From the NCBI GenBank assembly GCA_947165685.1, contig CAMVBK010000013.1, forward strand, positions 1-64,000: DNA of 64,000 nucleotides. Reading direction: 5' to 3'. A program made the position numbers and the translations under genes. The stretch comes from F23-D06 sp947165685 (GTDB taxonomy: Bacteria > Bacteroidota > Bacteroidia > Bacteroidales > WCHB1-69). Below are positions 18,628 through 26,610 of the stretch, in pieces. The notes under the pieces were generated by a model that did no database searches, was not told the origin of the DNA, and worked only from the letters and a program-made list of their open reading frames with translations. The first letter of the stretch is position 1. The number at the start of each line of letters is the position of its first letter.

Positions 18628-21600
18628 ATGACCTTAGAAGAACTGAAGCAGAAGTATTATCAGACTGAGGCAAAGAGACTTGCGGAAGCCTTGCGAGACA
18701 ATTCCGCACGCCCGGTCGTGGCCATCGACGGCATCAAAGGCTCCGCATACGCCTTCATCGCGGCACAAACAGCGGAACAGCTCCCCTACCTGCAGGTTTT
18801 CCTCTTCCGCGACAGCGAGGAGGCCGCCTTTTTCTACAACGACATGGAAATCCTGCTCAACGACCGCAGCAAGTCCCTGCAGGACAAGCGGGTGCTCTAC
18901 CTGCCGTCATCCTACAAACGTAACAGCCGCTGGAGCGAGACTGACTCCTCCAACGTGAAGCTCCGCGCCGAAATCCTCCACAAACTCTCCCTGCAAAGCG
19001 AAGAGCCGATCATTCTCGTCTCTTACCCTGAAGGAATTTCGGAAACCGTTGTCACGCAGGATTTTATAAACCGCAAATCCTTCACCGTGAAACGCGGCGA
19101 AGAACTTCTTTCCGACGACTTCCTCAACAAACTCTACGAACTGGAATACCTGCCGGAGGACTTCGTCTATGAACCCGGGCAGTTCGCCTGGCGCGGCAAC
19201 ATCTTCGACATCTTCTCCTACTCCGAGGAATACCCCTACCGCATCGAGTTCGAAGGCGACCGCATCGAGTCCATCCGCTTCTTCAACCCCGAGACACAGC
19301 TGTCTATCAAGGAGTTGGAGAAAGTCTATATCATGACGCCCATCACCCAGTCGGAGGATCAGGGCAACCGCGTGCCGTTCCTCTCCATCCTGCCCGGCAA
19401 CGCCGTCGTCTGGCAGATGAACGCCGCCAACATCGCCTCCACCATCCACAGCGCGTGCCAGAACATCGTGGAAAACGGTTATTTCCAGGAAGACAACATC
19501 CCCATTATCAACAAGAAAGCGTTCCTCCAGGAGGTTGCCCGCTTCCCGCAGGTCTTCGTCAACACGCGCGACATCGCCAACCCGACCCTCGCGCTCAACT
19601 TCCAGATGCAGCCGCAAAACGACTTCGACAAGAGCTTCGACTACCTGCTGCTGGAATGGATCGACCACGTGGAGCACGGCATCCAGAATTACTTCCTGTC
19701 GGAGACGCAGTCGCAGCTCGACCGCCTCTACAAGGTGATGATCGACATTCTGGACAAATACAACCGGCAGAACGACCGGAGAATCAAGATCGAACAGCTC
19801 TACACCCCGCTGCGGCAGGTGCTGCACGAAGGATTCACCGACGAGGCGCACAAAATCGCCCTCTACACCGACCACCAGTTCTGGAACAAGTTCCAGCGCA
19901 TGGTGCTGCGCGACCGTTACAAAAAGAGCGAAGCACTGACACTCAGAGAGATATACGACCTACAGCCCGGTGACTACGTGACCCACATCGACCACGGCAT
20001 CGGCGTCTATGAAGGGCTGCAGAAGATGCAGATGGGCGGCAGCACGCAGGAGGTCATCAAAATCAGCTACAAAGACGGCGACGTGGTCTATCTGAGCATC
20101 CACGCACTGCACAAAATCAGCAAATACGTGGGCAAGGACGGCACCCCGCCGACCATCCACAAGTTGAGCTCGGGCAGCTGGGAGAAGCTCAAGGAACGCA
20201 CCAAAAAGCGGGTCAAGGAGCTCGCCATCGACCTGATCCGCCTCTACTCCGAACGCAAGGCCAAAAAAGGGTTCGCCTTTTCGCCCGACAGCTACCTGCA
20301 GAGCACGCTGGAGTCGTCGTTCATCTACGAGGACACGCCCGACCAGGTCAAGACCCTCGCCGAGGTGAAGGCCGACATGGAGAGCGACCATCCGATGGAC
20401 CGGCTCATCTGCGGCGACGTAGGCTTCGGCAAGACCGAAATCGCCATCCGCGCAGCGTTCAAGGCCGTGTGCGACAGCAAGCAGGTGGCCGTTTTGGTGC
20501 CCACCACCGTACTCTCCATGCAGCACTTCTACACCTTCCGCGACCGTCTGGCCAACATGCCCTGCAACATCGCCTACATCAACCGTTTCAAGACGAACAA
20601 GGACATCAAGGAGACGCTGAAGCGGGTGAAAGAGGGCAAGGTCGATATCCTCATCGGCACGCATCGCCTTCTTAGCAAAGATGTGGTTTTCAAAGATTTA
20701 GGACTTCTAATCATCGATGAGGAGCAGAAGTTCGGGGTGGCGGCCAAGGAGAAGCTGCGCGAGCTGCGCACCACCATCGACACGCTGACCATGTCGGCGA
20801 CGCCGATCCCGCGCACGCTCCAGTTCTCGCTCATCGGGGCCCGCGACATCTCCGTCATCACCACGCCCCCACCCAACCGCCAGCCCATCGACACGCAGGT
20901 GCACGTCTTCGACGAGGACATCCTACGCGATGCCGTCCAGTTCGAGCTCGACCGCGGCGGACAAGTCTTTGTCGTACACAACAAGATACAGAATATCAAG
21001 GAATTATCAGGTTTAATTCAACGATTGGTTCCGAAGGCGCGGATTGCCATCGGGCATGGGCAGATGGAGGGCGACCAACTGGAAAAAATCATGACGCAGT
21101 TCATCAACGGCGAGTACGACGTGCTGGTCTCAACCACCATCGTAGAGTCCGGCTTAGACATCGTGAACGCCAACACGATGATCATCAACGACGCGCAGAA
21201 CTTCGCGCTCAACGTGCTGCATCAGCTGCGCGGGCGCGTGGGCCGCAACAACCAGAAGGCCTACTGCTACCTCTTCATCAAGCCCTGGGACACGCTCAAC
21301 GACCAGGCGCGCAAGCGGTTGCAGGCCCTCGAACAGTTCTCCGACATCGGCAGCGGCATCCACATCGCCCTGCGCGACCTCGACATCCGGGGCGCGGGCG
21401 ACATCCTCGGCGCCGACCAGAGCGGCTTCATCAACGAAATGGGCTACGACATGTACCAGAAAATCCTCAACGAGGCCATCCAAGAGATGAAAGACGCCGG
21501 CGACGAAGGCATCGGCGACCTGCAGATGGCCGACAACAGTGCCCTGCTGCGCCGCGAGTGCTCCTTGGAGACCGACATCGAGGCGCTGTTCCCCTCGACC

Positions 21601-22029
21601 TACATTTCCAACGTCACCGAGCGCATGAACCTCTACAAGGAACTGGAGTCCATCAAAGACGAACAGAAATTAGAGGAGTTCCGCAAGAAAGTCACCGACA
21701 TCTTCGGGCCGATGCCGCGCGAAACCGAGGAACTGATGCAAACCATCCCGCTCCGGATGCTCGCCGCCGACCTCCACTTCGAGAAAATCGTCCTCAAGAA
21801 AAAGGTCTTCCACGGTTATTTCACCGGCAACGCGCAGTCAAAGTACTTCCAGTCCGACGAGTTTGGCCGTTTCCTCCAGTTCATGCAGGCGAATCACCCC
21901 GTGGTGCAGCTCAAGGAGGCGAACCGCAAGCTCGTCTGCAGCATCCACAACATCCCGACCTTCAAGGCCGCCTACCACTGGCTGGGCAAGATGCGGCAGG
22001 CGGTGGAGGGCGGTCAAAAGGAAATCTGA
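18628..22029 (+). CDS. mfd: Transcription-repair coupling factor
   Basis: Mfd removes stalled RNA polymerase and recruits nucleotide excision repair. The 1133-aa length matches the family. The UvrB-homology region is N-terminal, and a CarD-like RNA-polymerase interaction domain (PGDYVTHIDHGIGVYEGL) begins near residue 450. The helicase has Walker A GDVGFGKTEIA and motif II LLIIDEEQKFG. Later motifs include SATPIPRTLQ and LRGRVGRNNQKAYCYL, followed by a TRCF C-terminal domain. The start is set by the promoter and the ATG at 18628. Confidence 0.96.
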   Translation: MTLEELKQKYYQTEAKRLAEALRDNSARPVVAIDGIKGSAYAFIAAQTAEQLPYLQVFLFRDSEEAAFFYNDMEILLNDRSKSLQDKRVLYLPSSYKRNSRWSETDSSNVKLRAEILHKLSLQSEEPIILVSYPEGISETVVTQDFINRKSFTVKRGEELLSDDFLNKLYELEYLPEDFVYEPGQFAWRGNIFDIFSYSEEYPYRIEFEGDRIESIRFFNPETQLSIKELEKVYIMTPITQSEDQGNRVPFLSILPGNAVVWQMNAANIASTIHSACQNIVENGYFQEDNIPIINKKAFLQEVARFPQVFVNTRDIANPTLALNFQMQPQNDFDKSFDYLLLEWIDHVEHGIQNYFLSETQSQLDRLYKVMIDILDKYNRQNDRRIKIEQLYTPLRQVLHEGFTDEAHKIALYTDHQFWNKFQRMVLRDRYKKSEALTLREIYDLQPGDYVTHIDHGIGVYEGLQKMQMGGSTQEVIKISYKDGDVVYLSIHALHKISKYVGKDGTPPTIHKLSSGSWEKLKERTKKRVKELAIDLIRLYSERKAKKGFAFSPDSYLQSTLESSFIYEDTPDQVKTLAEVKADMESDHPMDRLICGDVGFGKTEIAIRAAFKAVCDSKQVAVLVPTTVLSMQHFYTFRDRLANMPCNIAYINRFKTNKDIKETLKRVKEGKVDILIGTHRLLSKDVVFKDLGLLIIDEEQKFGVAAKEKLRELRTTIDTLTMSATPIPRTLQFSLIGARDISVITTPPPNRQPIDTQVHVFDEDILRDAVQFELDRGGQVFVVHNKIQNIKELSGLIQRLVPKARIAIGHGQMEGDQLEKIMTQFINGEYDVLVSTTIVESGLDIVNANTMIINDAQNFALNVLHQLRGRVGRNNQKAYCYLFIKPWDTLNDQARKRLQALEQFSDIGSGIHIALRDLDIRGAGDILGADQSGFINEMGYDMYQKILNEAIQEMKDAGDEGIGDLQMADNSALLRRECSLETDIEALFPSTYISNVTERMNLYKELESIKDEQKLEEFRKKVTDIFGPMPRETEELMQTIPLRMLAADLHFEKIVLKKKVFHGYFTGNAQSKYFQSDEFGRFLQFMQANHPVVQLKEANRKLVCSIHNIPTFKAAYHWLGKMRQAVEGGQKEI

Positions 22030-22043
22030 ACCCGTTTTTTTTG

Positions 22044-22051
22044 TATTTTCG
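22044..22051 (+). promoter_or_regulatory. Variant -7 box (TATTTTCG) after a T-run
   Basis: CCG, eight T, then G and TATTTTCG: one mismatch to TAnnTTTG. The same variant type (TATCTTCG) precedes ppdK. It lies 22 bases before the RFK-GNAT start. Confidence 0.45.
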
Positions 22052-22072
22052 CGCCAACAATTATTTCAAACG

Positions 22073-22957
22073 ATGTATATCTGCGACTACATAACCGGAA
22101 CCGTCATCAAAGGGCTTGGAAACGGGCGCAAGTTCGGATTCCCGACCGCCAACGTGAAGCCCGATACTCCCCTTGACCTCGAAAAGGGGGCTTACGCCGC
22201 CTGGGTGAAATACGGCAGGAAACGACACAAAGGGATGCTCTACGTGGGCACGCGCCCGACGCTGGGTCTGCGCGAACTCACCTACGAGATCCACATCATC
22301 GATGCCAGCCCTTGGCTTTACGACCAACAAATCGCGTTCAAACCCGTTTACAAAATAGCGGATGAGAAAAAATTCAGAAGCCAAAACGCCCTGATCAGCG
22401 CCCTCATTGACTATCGGGAAACCGCAAAACACCTGCTGAGCCCCAGCCGTTCCATCCATTTCAACCCGAAGTTTGACCACATCAAGGAGATCATGGCCAT
22501 CATCGAGCAGGCGAAGCGCAGGATGAAGGAACAAGGCCTCGACCAGTGGCAGGACGGCTACCCCGACGAGGCAACCATCCTCAACGACAAGCGGCGGCAC
22601 CAGGGGCACTACTTCCTGAAATGGCACAAGCCGGCAGCCTACGCCGCAATCGTGTTCGACAAGGATCCCTACTACGAGAAAATCGACGGGAAGTGGCTCA
22701 GCGACGGCGAGCCCTACGTCGCCGTGCACCGCATCGCCGTCGCCGACGAGTTCCTCGGCCTCGACCTGGCCCGCCACATCCTCCAATTCGCCGAGCGGAA
22801 GGCCCGCGCCCAAAACGTGCGATGGTTCCGTATCGACACCCACCACGACAACCGCCCGATGCGCAACCTGATCCGCAGCTTCGGGTTCACCCTCTGCGGC
22901 ACCGTGCAGGTCAGGGACGGGAAACGGATGGCGTACGAGAAGAGGATTCAGGACTGA
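22073..22957 (+). CDS. Riboflavin-kinase-like domain fused to a GNAT acetyltransferase
   Basis: A 294-aa protein with two domains. Residues 1 to about 120 look like the flavokinase half of RibF: GTVIKGLGNGRKFGFPTAN (9-27) contains the GxPTAN nucleotide-binding motif, followed by YVGTRPTLG, YEIHIID and a KKFRSQNALISAL segment. The FAD-synthetase half of RibF is absent. From about 125 the sequence is a GNAT fold: MKEQGLDQWQDGYPD, then VHRIAVADEFLGLDLARHIL (acetyl-CoA loop region) and NRPMRNLIRSFGF. ATG 22073 follows the promoter directly. The stop codon is inside the first unit of the tandem array 22951-23041. Kinase activity and acetyl acceptor are not predictable. I do not recall this fusion as a described enzyme. 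Confidence 0.8.
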   Translation: MYICDYITGTVIKGLGNGRKFGFPTANVKPDTPLDLEKGAYAAWVKYGRKRHKGMLYVGTRPTLGLRELTYEIHIIDASPWLYDQQIAFKPVYKIADEKKFRSQNALISALIDYRETAKHLLSPSRSIHFNPKFDHIKEIMAIIEQAKRRMKEQGLDQWQDGYPDEATILNDKRRHQGHYFLKWHKPAAYAAIVFDKDPYYEKIDGKWLSDGEPYVAVHRIAVADEFLGLDLARHILQFAERKARAQNVRWFRIDTHHDNRPMRNLIRSFGFTLCGTVQVRDGKRMAYEKRIQD

Positions 22958-23041
22958 GGACTGAGGACAAAGGACTAATGACTAATGACAAAGGACTAAT
23001 GACTAAGAACTAAGAACTAAGAACTGAGAACTGAGAACTGA
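22951..23041. repeat. 7-bp tandem array containing the upstream stop codon
   Basis: Thirteen contiguous 7-bp units: GGACTGA, GGACTAA, TGACTAA, GAACTAA and GAACTGA types. The TGA stop of the RFK-GNAT gene (22955-22957) is the last three bases of the first unit. Confidence 0.95.
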
Positions 23042-23081
23042 GATTTTTGGGTGTTTTTGTTGAACATAAAGCTGGAAAACA

Positions 23082-23714
23082 ATGAGCAAGACGCTTACCG
23101 CATCGATTATCCTTCTGATGGCTTTCTGGTTTTCTTCCCTTTCCGCGCAGAAGGCCACCACCCTCTACGCGCCCGACGACGACGGGACGGTCTATACCTC
23201 CATCGAGGCGGCGCTGCAAGCGGAGAAGCCGGTCTATCGACTGAAAATCAAAAAGTTGTCTAACAGGGATTCCTTGCCGGAGGATCTTTTTCGGCTCACG
23301 GAGCTGCGGGAACTCACCGTAAAAGGGCAACGGCTGTGCCGACTGAACTGGAACATCCGCAAACTCACACATCTCCAATACCTTAACATCGACCACAACC
23401 AGCTGCTGCGGCTGCCGGAAAGCCTCGGGGAGCTCACGGAACTGCGCACGCTCATCATCTCGCGCAACATCCTCGAAGAGCTGCCGGAAAGCATCGGCAA
23501 CCTGCACCGGCTCGCCACCATCGACGCCTGGGGCAACCCACTGTATGTCCTCCCCCACTCCATCGCCAGCATCAGCAAAACACTGAAAACCTTGGACTTA
23601 CGACAAGTACCGCTCTCCCGTTGGGAATACGAGGCCATGGAGGCGCTACTGCCCGAAACCGACATCCTCTTCACCGACATCTGCGAATGCGAGAACCGCC
23701 GCGACCACGACTGA
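23082..23714 (+). CDS. Secreted leucine-rich-repeat protein
   Basis: 210 aa. A signal peptide (about 1-22, ending SSLSAQ) is followed by a short N-terminal region and four to five LRR units of the LPESLGELTELRTLIIS type (about 65-180). The unit consensus is the bacterial/plant intracellular-like 23-residue LRR. It ends with an acidic, Cys-containing tail (FTDICECENRRDHD). It is probably exported and involved in protein-protein contact; partner unknown. It lies between two tandem arrays (22951-23041 and 23715-23768), and no clear -7 box is visible upstream. Confidence 0.75.
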   Translation: MSKTLTASIILLMAFWFSSLSAQKATTLYAPDDDGTVYTSIEAALQAEKPVYRLKIKKLSNRDSLPEDLFRLTELRELTVKGQRLCRLNWNIRKLTHLQYLNIDHNQLLRLPESLGELTELRTLIISRNILEELPESIGNLHRLATIDAWGNPLYVLPHSIASISKTLKTLDLRQVPLSRWEYEAMEALLPETDILFTDICECENRRDHD

Positions 23715-23768
23715 CTTAATCCTCCTAATCCTCCTAATCCTCCTAATCTCCTAAACCACCTAAACCCA
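23715..23768. repeat. 9-bp tandem array
   Basis: Six 9-bp units (CCTAATCCT and CTAAACCAC types) begin on the base after the LRR gene's TGA stop and end eight bases before the next promoter box. Confidence 0.93.
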
Positions 23769-23776
23769 AAAAATCG

Positions 23777-23784
23777 TATCTTTG
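23777..23784 (+). promoter_or_regulatory. Bacteroidota -7 box (ATPase gene)
   Basis: TATCTTTG followed by CC, preceded by AAAAAATCG as in the mfd promoter. It overlaps an in-frame TTG-type start at 23782 and so supports ATG 23806. Confidence 0.65.
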
Positions 23785-23805
23785 CCGATTGATAAATCAC
23801 GCATT

Positions 23806-25386
23806 ATGAGAAAAGAGTTCAACATAACCGGCAGTTGTAATCCCGAATGGCACTACATGGTGGACAGCGCCAAACGCTTTGAGGCCGTGGAGCGCCTGAT
23901 AGACACAGGCAAGTATTTCACCATCAACAGGGCGCGGCAGTACGGGAAGACCACGATGCTGCAAATGATATGGCGTAGGCTGTCGGACCGGTATTTGATT
24001 ATCGACTGTAGTTTCGAAGGCGTGGATGATAACGCTTTCTCCTCTCATGCCGCCTTTGCCAAGATGTTCGCAAGACAAATGGTTAACCGTTTGGAACCGA
24101 GATGTATTGAAGAGGGACTGGTAAATATTTGGCAAGATTGTACGGCCAAAGACTTGGACGAGTTGTCGGAAACGATCACCCGCTTTACCAAAATGAGCCC
24201 GAAGCCGGTGGTGCTGACCATTGATGAGGTGGATAAGAGCAGCGACAACCAGTTGTTCCTCAATTTCTTGGGTATGCTTCGCAACAAGTACCTGCAACGT
24301 AGTGTAGAGGGATTGAACTCCACGTTCCATAGCGTGATTCTCGCGGGTGTGTACGATGTCAAGAACCTCAAGCTGAAGCTCCGTCCTGACGAAGAGAAAA
24401 AGTACAACTCCCCGTGGAACATCGCCGCCGATTTCAACGTCGATATGACCTTCCACCCCGAGGAGATCGCCCAGATGCTCGGCGATTACGAAAACGACAC
24501 ACATACGGGCATGGACATCAAGGCGATAAGCGAGGAGATTTACAGATACACGAACGGGTATCCGTTTTTGGTGAGCTACATTTGCAAATTGATCGACGAA
24601 CAGTTTTCCAGACAGTGGGACGCTGATGGCATTCTTCAAGCAGTGAAATATATCGTGCAGGGAGGCAGCACGTTGATGGACGATCTTTCCAAGAATTTGG
24701 AGCATTATCCGGACTTTCGCGAATTCATGTTCCAAGTGGCTTTCAACAGTGAGGATTATGCCTACACGTTGCTGAACCCAATGGTCAACATGGGAAATAT
24801 GTTTTCTTATATCCAAAACAGAAACGGTCGGGTAGCCATACATAATCTTGTCTTTGAGGAAGCGCTATTCCTTTATTTCACAGTGGATTACAGTATTAAA
24901 AACACAGCAAGGCTATCACCGTTTATGACCAATTACGTCGTGAATGGGCGGCTGAACATGGAACATGTGCTCGTCCGTTTCAGAGACTTGCTGCACGAGG
25001 AGTATCGCGACAGTACGCAGGCGTTTGTGGAGAAAGAGGGCAGATTGCTGTTCCTGACGTTCCTGAAACCCATCATCAACGGCACGGGCTTTTACTATGT
25101 GGAGCCGCAGACCCGCGACAACCGCCGGATGGACCTTATCGTGACCTACGGACGGGAAGAGTTCGTGGTGGAGCTGAAAATTTGGCGCGGCGACAAGTAC
25201 GAGCAGAGGGGCCGCGACCAGCTGTCGGAGTATCTCGCCATCCGCGGCAAGGACGAGGGCTATCTCGTCACGTTCGACTTCTCGAAAAAGGAGCCGACGC
25301 TTCCCAGCGTCGCAACAGCGCAACACAACACCGAGCCCGAATGGATCGAATGGAACGGGAAACGGATCTTCGAGGTAGTGGTGTGA
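23806..25386 (+). CDS. AAA-ATPase-like protein with C-terminal PD-(D/E)XK nuclease-like domain
   Basis: 526 aa from ATG 23806. The N-terminal ATPase has a Walker A-like RARQYGKTTML (about 43-53) and Walker B VVLTIDEVDKSS. The C-terminal region carries RMDLIVTYGREEFVVELKIW, the D...ExK core of the PD-(D/E)XK fold. The family (AAA-ATPase-like/DUF1703-type) is abundant and multi-copy in Bacteroidales; its cellular role is not established. The tail contains SKKEPTLPSVATAQHN, encoded partly by a REP-like palindrome (25296-25311), so an element seems to have been absorbed in frame. Single gene with its own promoter. Confidence 0.82.
   Translation: MRKEFNITGSCNPEWHYMVDSAKRFEAVERLIDTGKYFTINRARQYGKTTMLQMIWRRLSDRYLIIDCSFEGVDDNAFSSHAAFAKMFARQMVNRLEPRCIEEGLVNIWQDCTAKDLDELSETITRFTKMSPKPVVLTIDEVDKSSDNQLFLNFLGMLRNKYLQRSVEGLNSTFHSVILAGVYDVKNLKLKLRPDEEKKYNSPWNIAADFNVDMTFHPEEIAQMLGDYENDTHTGMDIKAISEEIYRYTNGYPFLVSYICKLIDEQFSRQWDADGILQAVKYIVQGGSTLMDDLSKNLEHYPDFREFMFQVAFNSEDYAYTLLNPMVNMGNMFSYIQNRNGRVAIHNLVFEEALFLYFTVDYSIKNTARLSPFMTNYVVNGRLNMEHVLVRFRDLLHEEYRDSTQAFVEKEGRLLFLTFLKPIINGTGFYYVEPQTRDNRRMDLIVTYGREEFVVELKIWRGDKYEQRGRDQLSEYLAIRGKDEGYLVTFDFSKKEPTLPSVATAQHNTEPEWIEWNGKRIFEVVV
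25296..25311. repeat. REP-like palindrome inside a coding region
   Basis: GACGCT-TCCC-AGCGTC: a perfect 6-bp stem, related to the palindrome at 3637-3654. It encodes part of EPTLPSVA near the ATPase C-terminus. Confidence 0.5.
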
Positions 25387-25426
25387 CGAAACGGACAAAG
25401 AGACACGCTCGTAACCGTTTTTTTTG

Positions 25427-25434
25427 TACTTTTG
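25427..25434 (+). promoter_or_regulatory. Bacteroidota -7 box (argF)
   Basis: Eight T, G, then TACTTTTG followed by C, 36 bases before the argF ATG. Confidence 0.65.
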
Positions 25435-25470
25435 CGGTCGAAAAAATTCATCACAAATACATTATAGAAT

Positions 25471-26472
25471 ATGGCATTCAATTTGAGAAACAGAAGCTTC
25501 CTGAAACTGTTGGACTTCACTCCGACGGAAATCCAATTCATGCTTGACCTGGCCCGCGACCTGAAGCGCGCGAAATACGCCGGCACGGAGCAACCCCGTC
25601 TGAAGGGCAAGAACATCGCCCTGATTTTCGAGAAGACCTCCACGCGCACCCGCTGCGCCTTCGAGGTGGCCGCCTACGACCAAGGCGCACACGTGACCTA
25701 CCTCGGACCCACCGGTTCCCAGATTGGCGTGAAGGAGTCCATGGAGGACACCGCCCGCGTGCTCGGACGCATGTTCGACGGCATCGAATACCGCGGCTTC
25801 GCTCAGGCCACCGTGGAGAAACTGGCCGAATACGCCGGTGTACCCGTCTGGAACGGCCTCACCAACGAGTTCCACCCCACCCAGGTGCTCGCCGACTTCC
25901 TCACCATGAGCGAACACGTTGACAAGCCCCTCAACCAGGTGACCTACGCCTACCTCGGCGACGCCCGCTTCAACATGGGCAACTCCCTGATGGTCGGCGG
26001 CGCGAAGATGGGCATGGACGTGCGCATCGTGGCCCCAAAAGCCCTCCAACCCGACAAGGCCCTCGTGAAACAGTGCCAGGAAATCGCCAAACAGACCGGC
26101 GCCAAAGTGACCGTCACTGACGACGTGAAGAAGGGCGTGAAAGGCTGCGACTTCCTCTACACCGACGTATGGGTCTCCATGGGCGAGCCCGTCGAGGTCT
26201 GGGAAGAACGCATCAAACTGCTCAAACCCTACCAGGTCAACAAGGAGATGATGGCCCTCACCGGCAACCCGAAATGCAAGTTCATGCACTGCCTGCCCGC
26301 CTACCACAACCTTGAGACGCAGGTCGGCCGCGACGTGAACAAACAGTTCGGCTTAGACGGCATCGAAGTCACCGAGGACGTTTTCGAATCCGAGAACTCC
26401 ATCGTCTTCGACGAGGCCGAGAACCGCATGCACACCATCAAGGCTGTCATGGTGGCCACCCTCGGCGACTAA
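25471..26472 (+). CDS. argF: Ornithine carbamoyltransferase
   Basis: Makes citrulline from ornithine and carbamoyl phosphate in arginine synthesis. The 333-aa length is typical. The carbamoyl-phosphate site FEKTSTRTRCAFEVAA (about 54-69) carries the STRTR motif. FHPTQVLADF holds the HPTQ motif. MHCLPAYHN holds the HCLP cysteine and is followed by a C-terminal RMHTIKAVM helix. The length and FEKTSTRTRC form resemble the ArcB/OTC branch, so catabolic use cannot be excluded, but no arcA or arcC is near. It has its own promoter and a strong terminator. Confidence 0.95.
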   Translation: MAFNLRNRSFLKLLDFTPTEIQFMLDLARDLKRAKYAGTEQPRLKGKNIALIFEKTSTRTRCAFEVAAYDQGAHVTYLGPTGSQIGVKESMEDTARVLGRMFDGIEYRGFAQATVEKLAEYAGVPVWNGLTNEFHPTQVLADFLTMSEHVDKPLNQVTYAYLGDARFNMGNSLMVGGAKMGMDVRIVAPKALQPDKALVKQCQEIAKQTGAKVTVTDDVKKGVKGCDFLYTDVWVSMGEPVEVWEERIKLLKPYQVNKEMMALTGNPKCKFMHCLPAYHNLETQVGRDVNKQFGLDGIEVTEDVFESENSIVFDEAENRMHTIKAVMVATLGD

Positions 26473-26498
26473 CCGCTGACGAATCCACAAAAAAACAG

Positions 26499-26531
26499 AA
26501 CGGTCGGCATTCCCTGCCGACCGTTTTTTTT
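26499..26531 (+). terminator. argF terminator abutting the next promoter
   Basis: An 11-bp stem (AACGGTCGGCA, 26499-26509, with TGCCGACCGTT, 26515-26525) runs into eight T residues. The -7 box of the next gene begins three bases after the last T. Confidence 0.93.
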
Positions 26532-26533
26532 CG

Positions 26534-26541
26534 TATCTTTG
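26534..26541 (+). promoter_or_regulatory. Bacteroidota -7 box (carboxyltransferase gene)
   Basis: TATCTTTG followed by CC, fused to the T-run of the argF terminator and 69 bases before the next ATG. Confidence 0.65.
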
Positions 26542-26610
26542 CCACCGCCTGAAAGAAGGCGGTTTAATACATAAATCACTGATTAAAAAGATATTGAGAA
26601 AGGAAATAGT

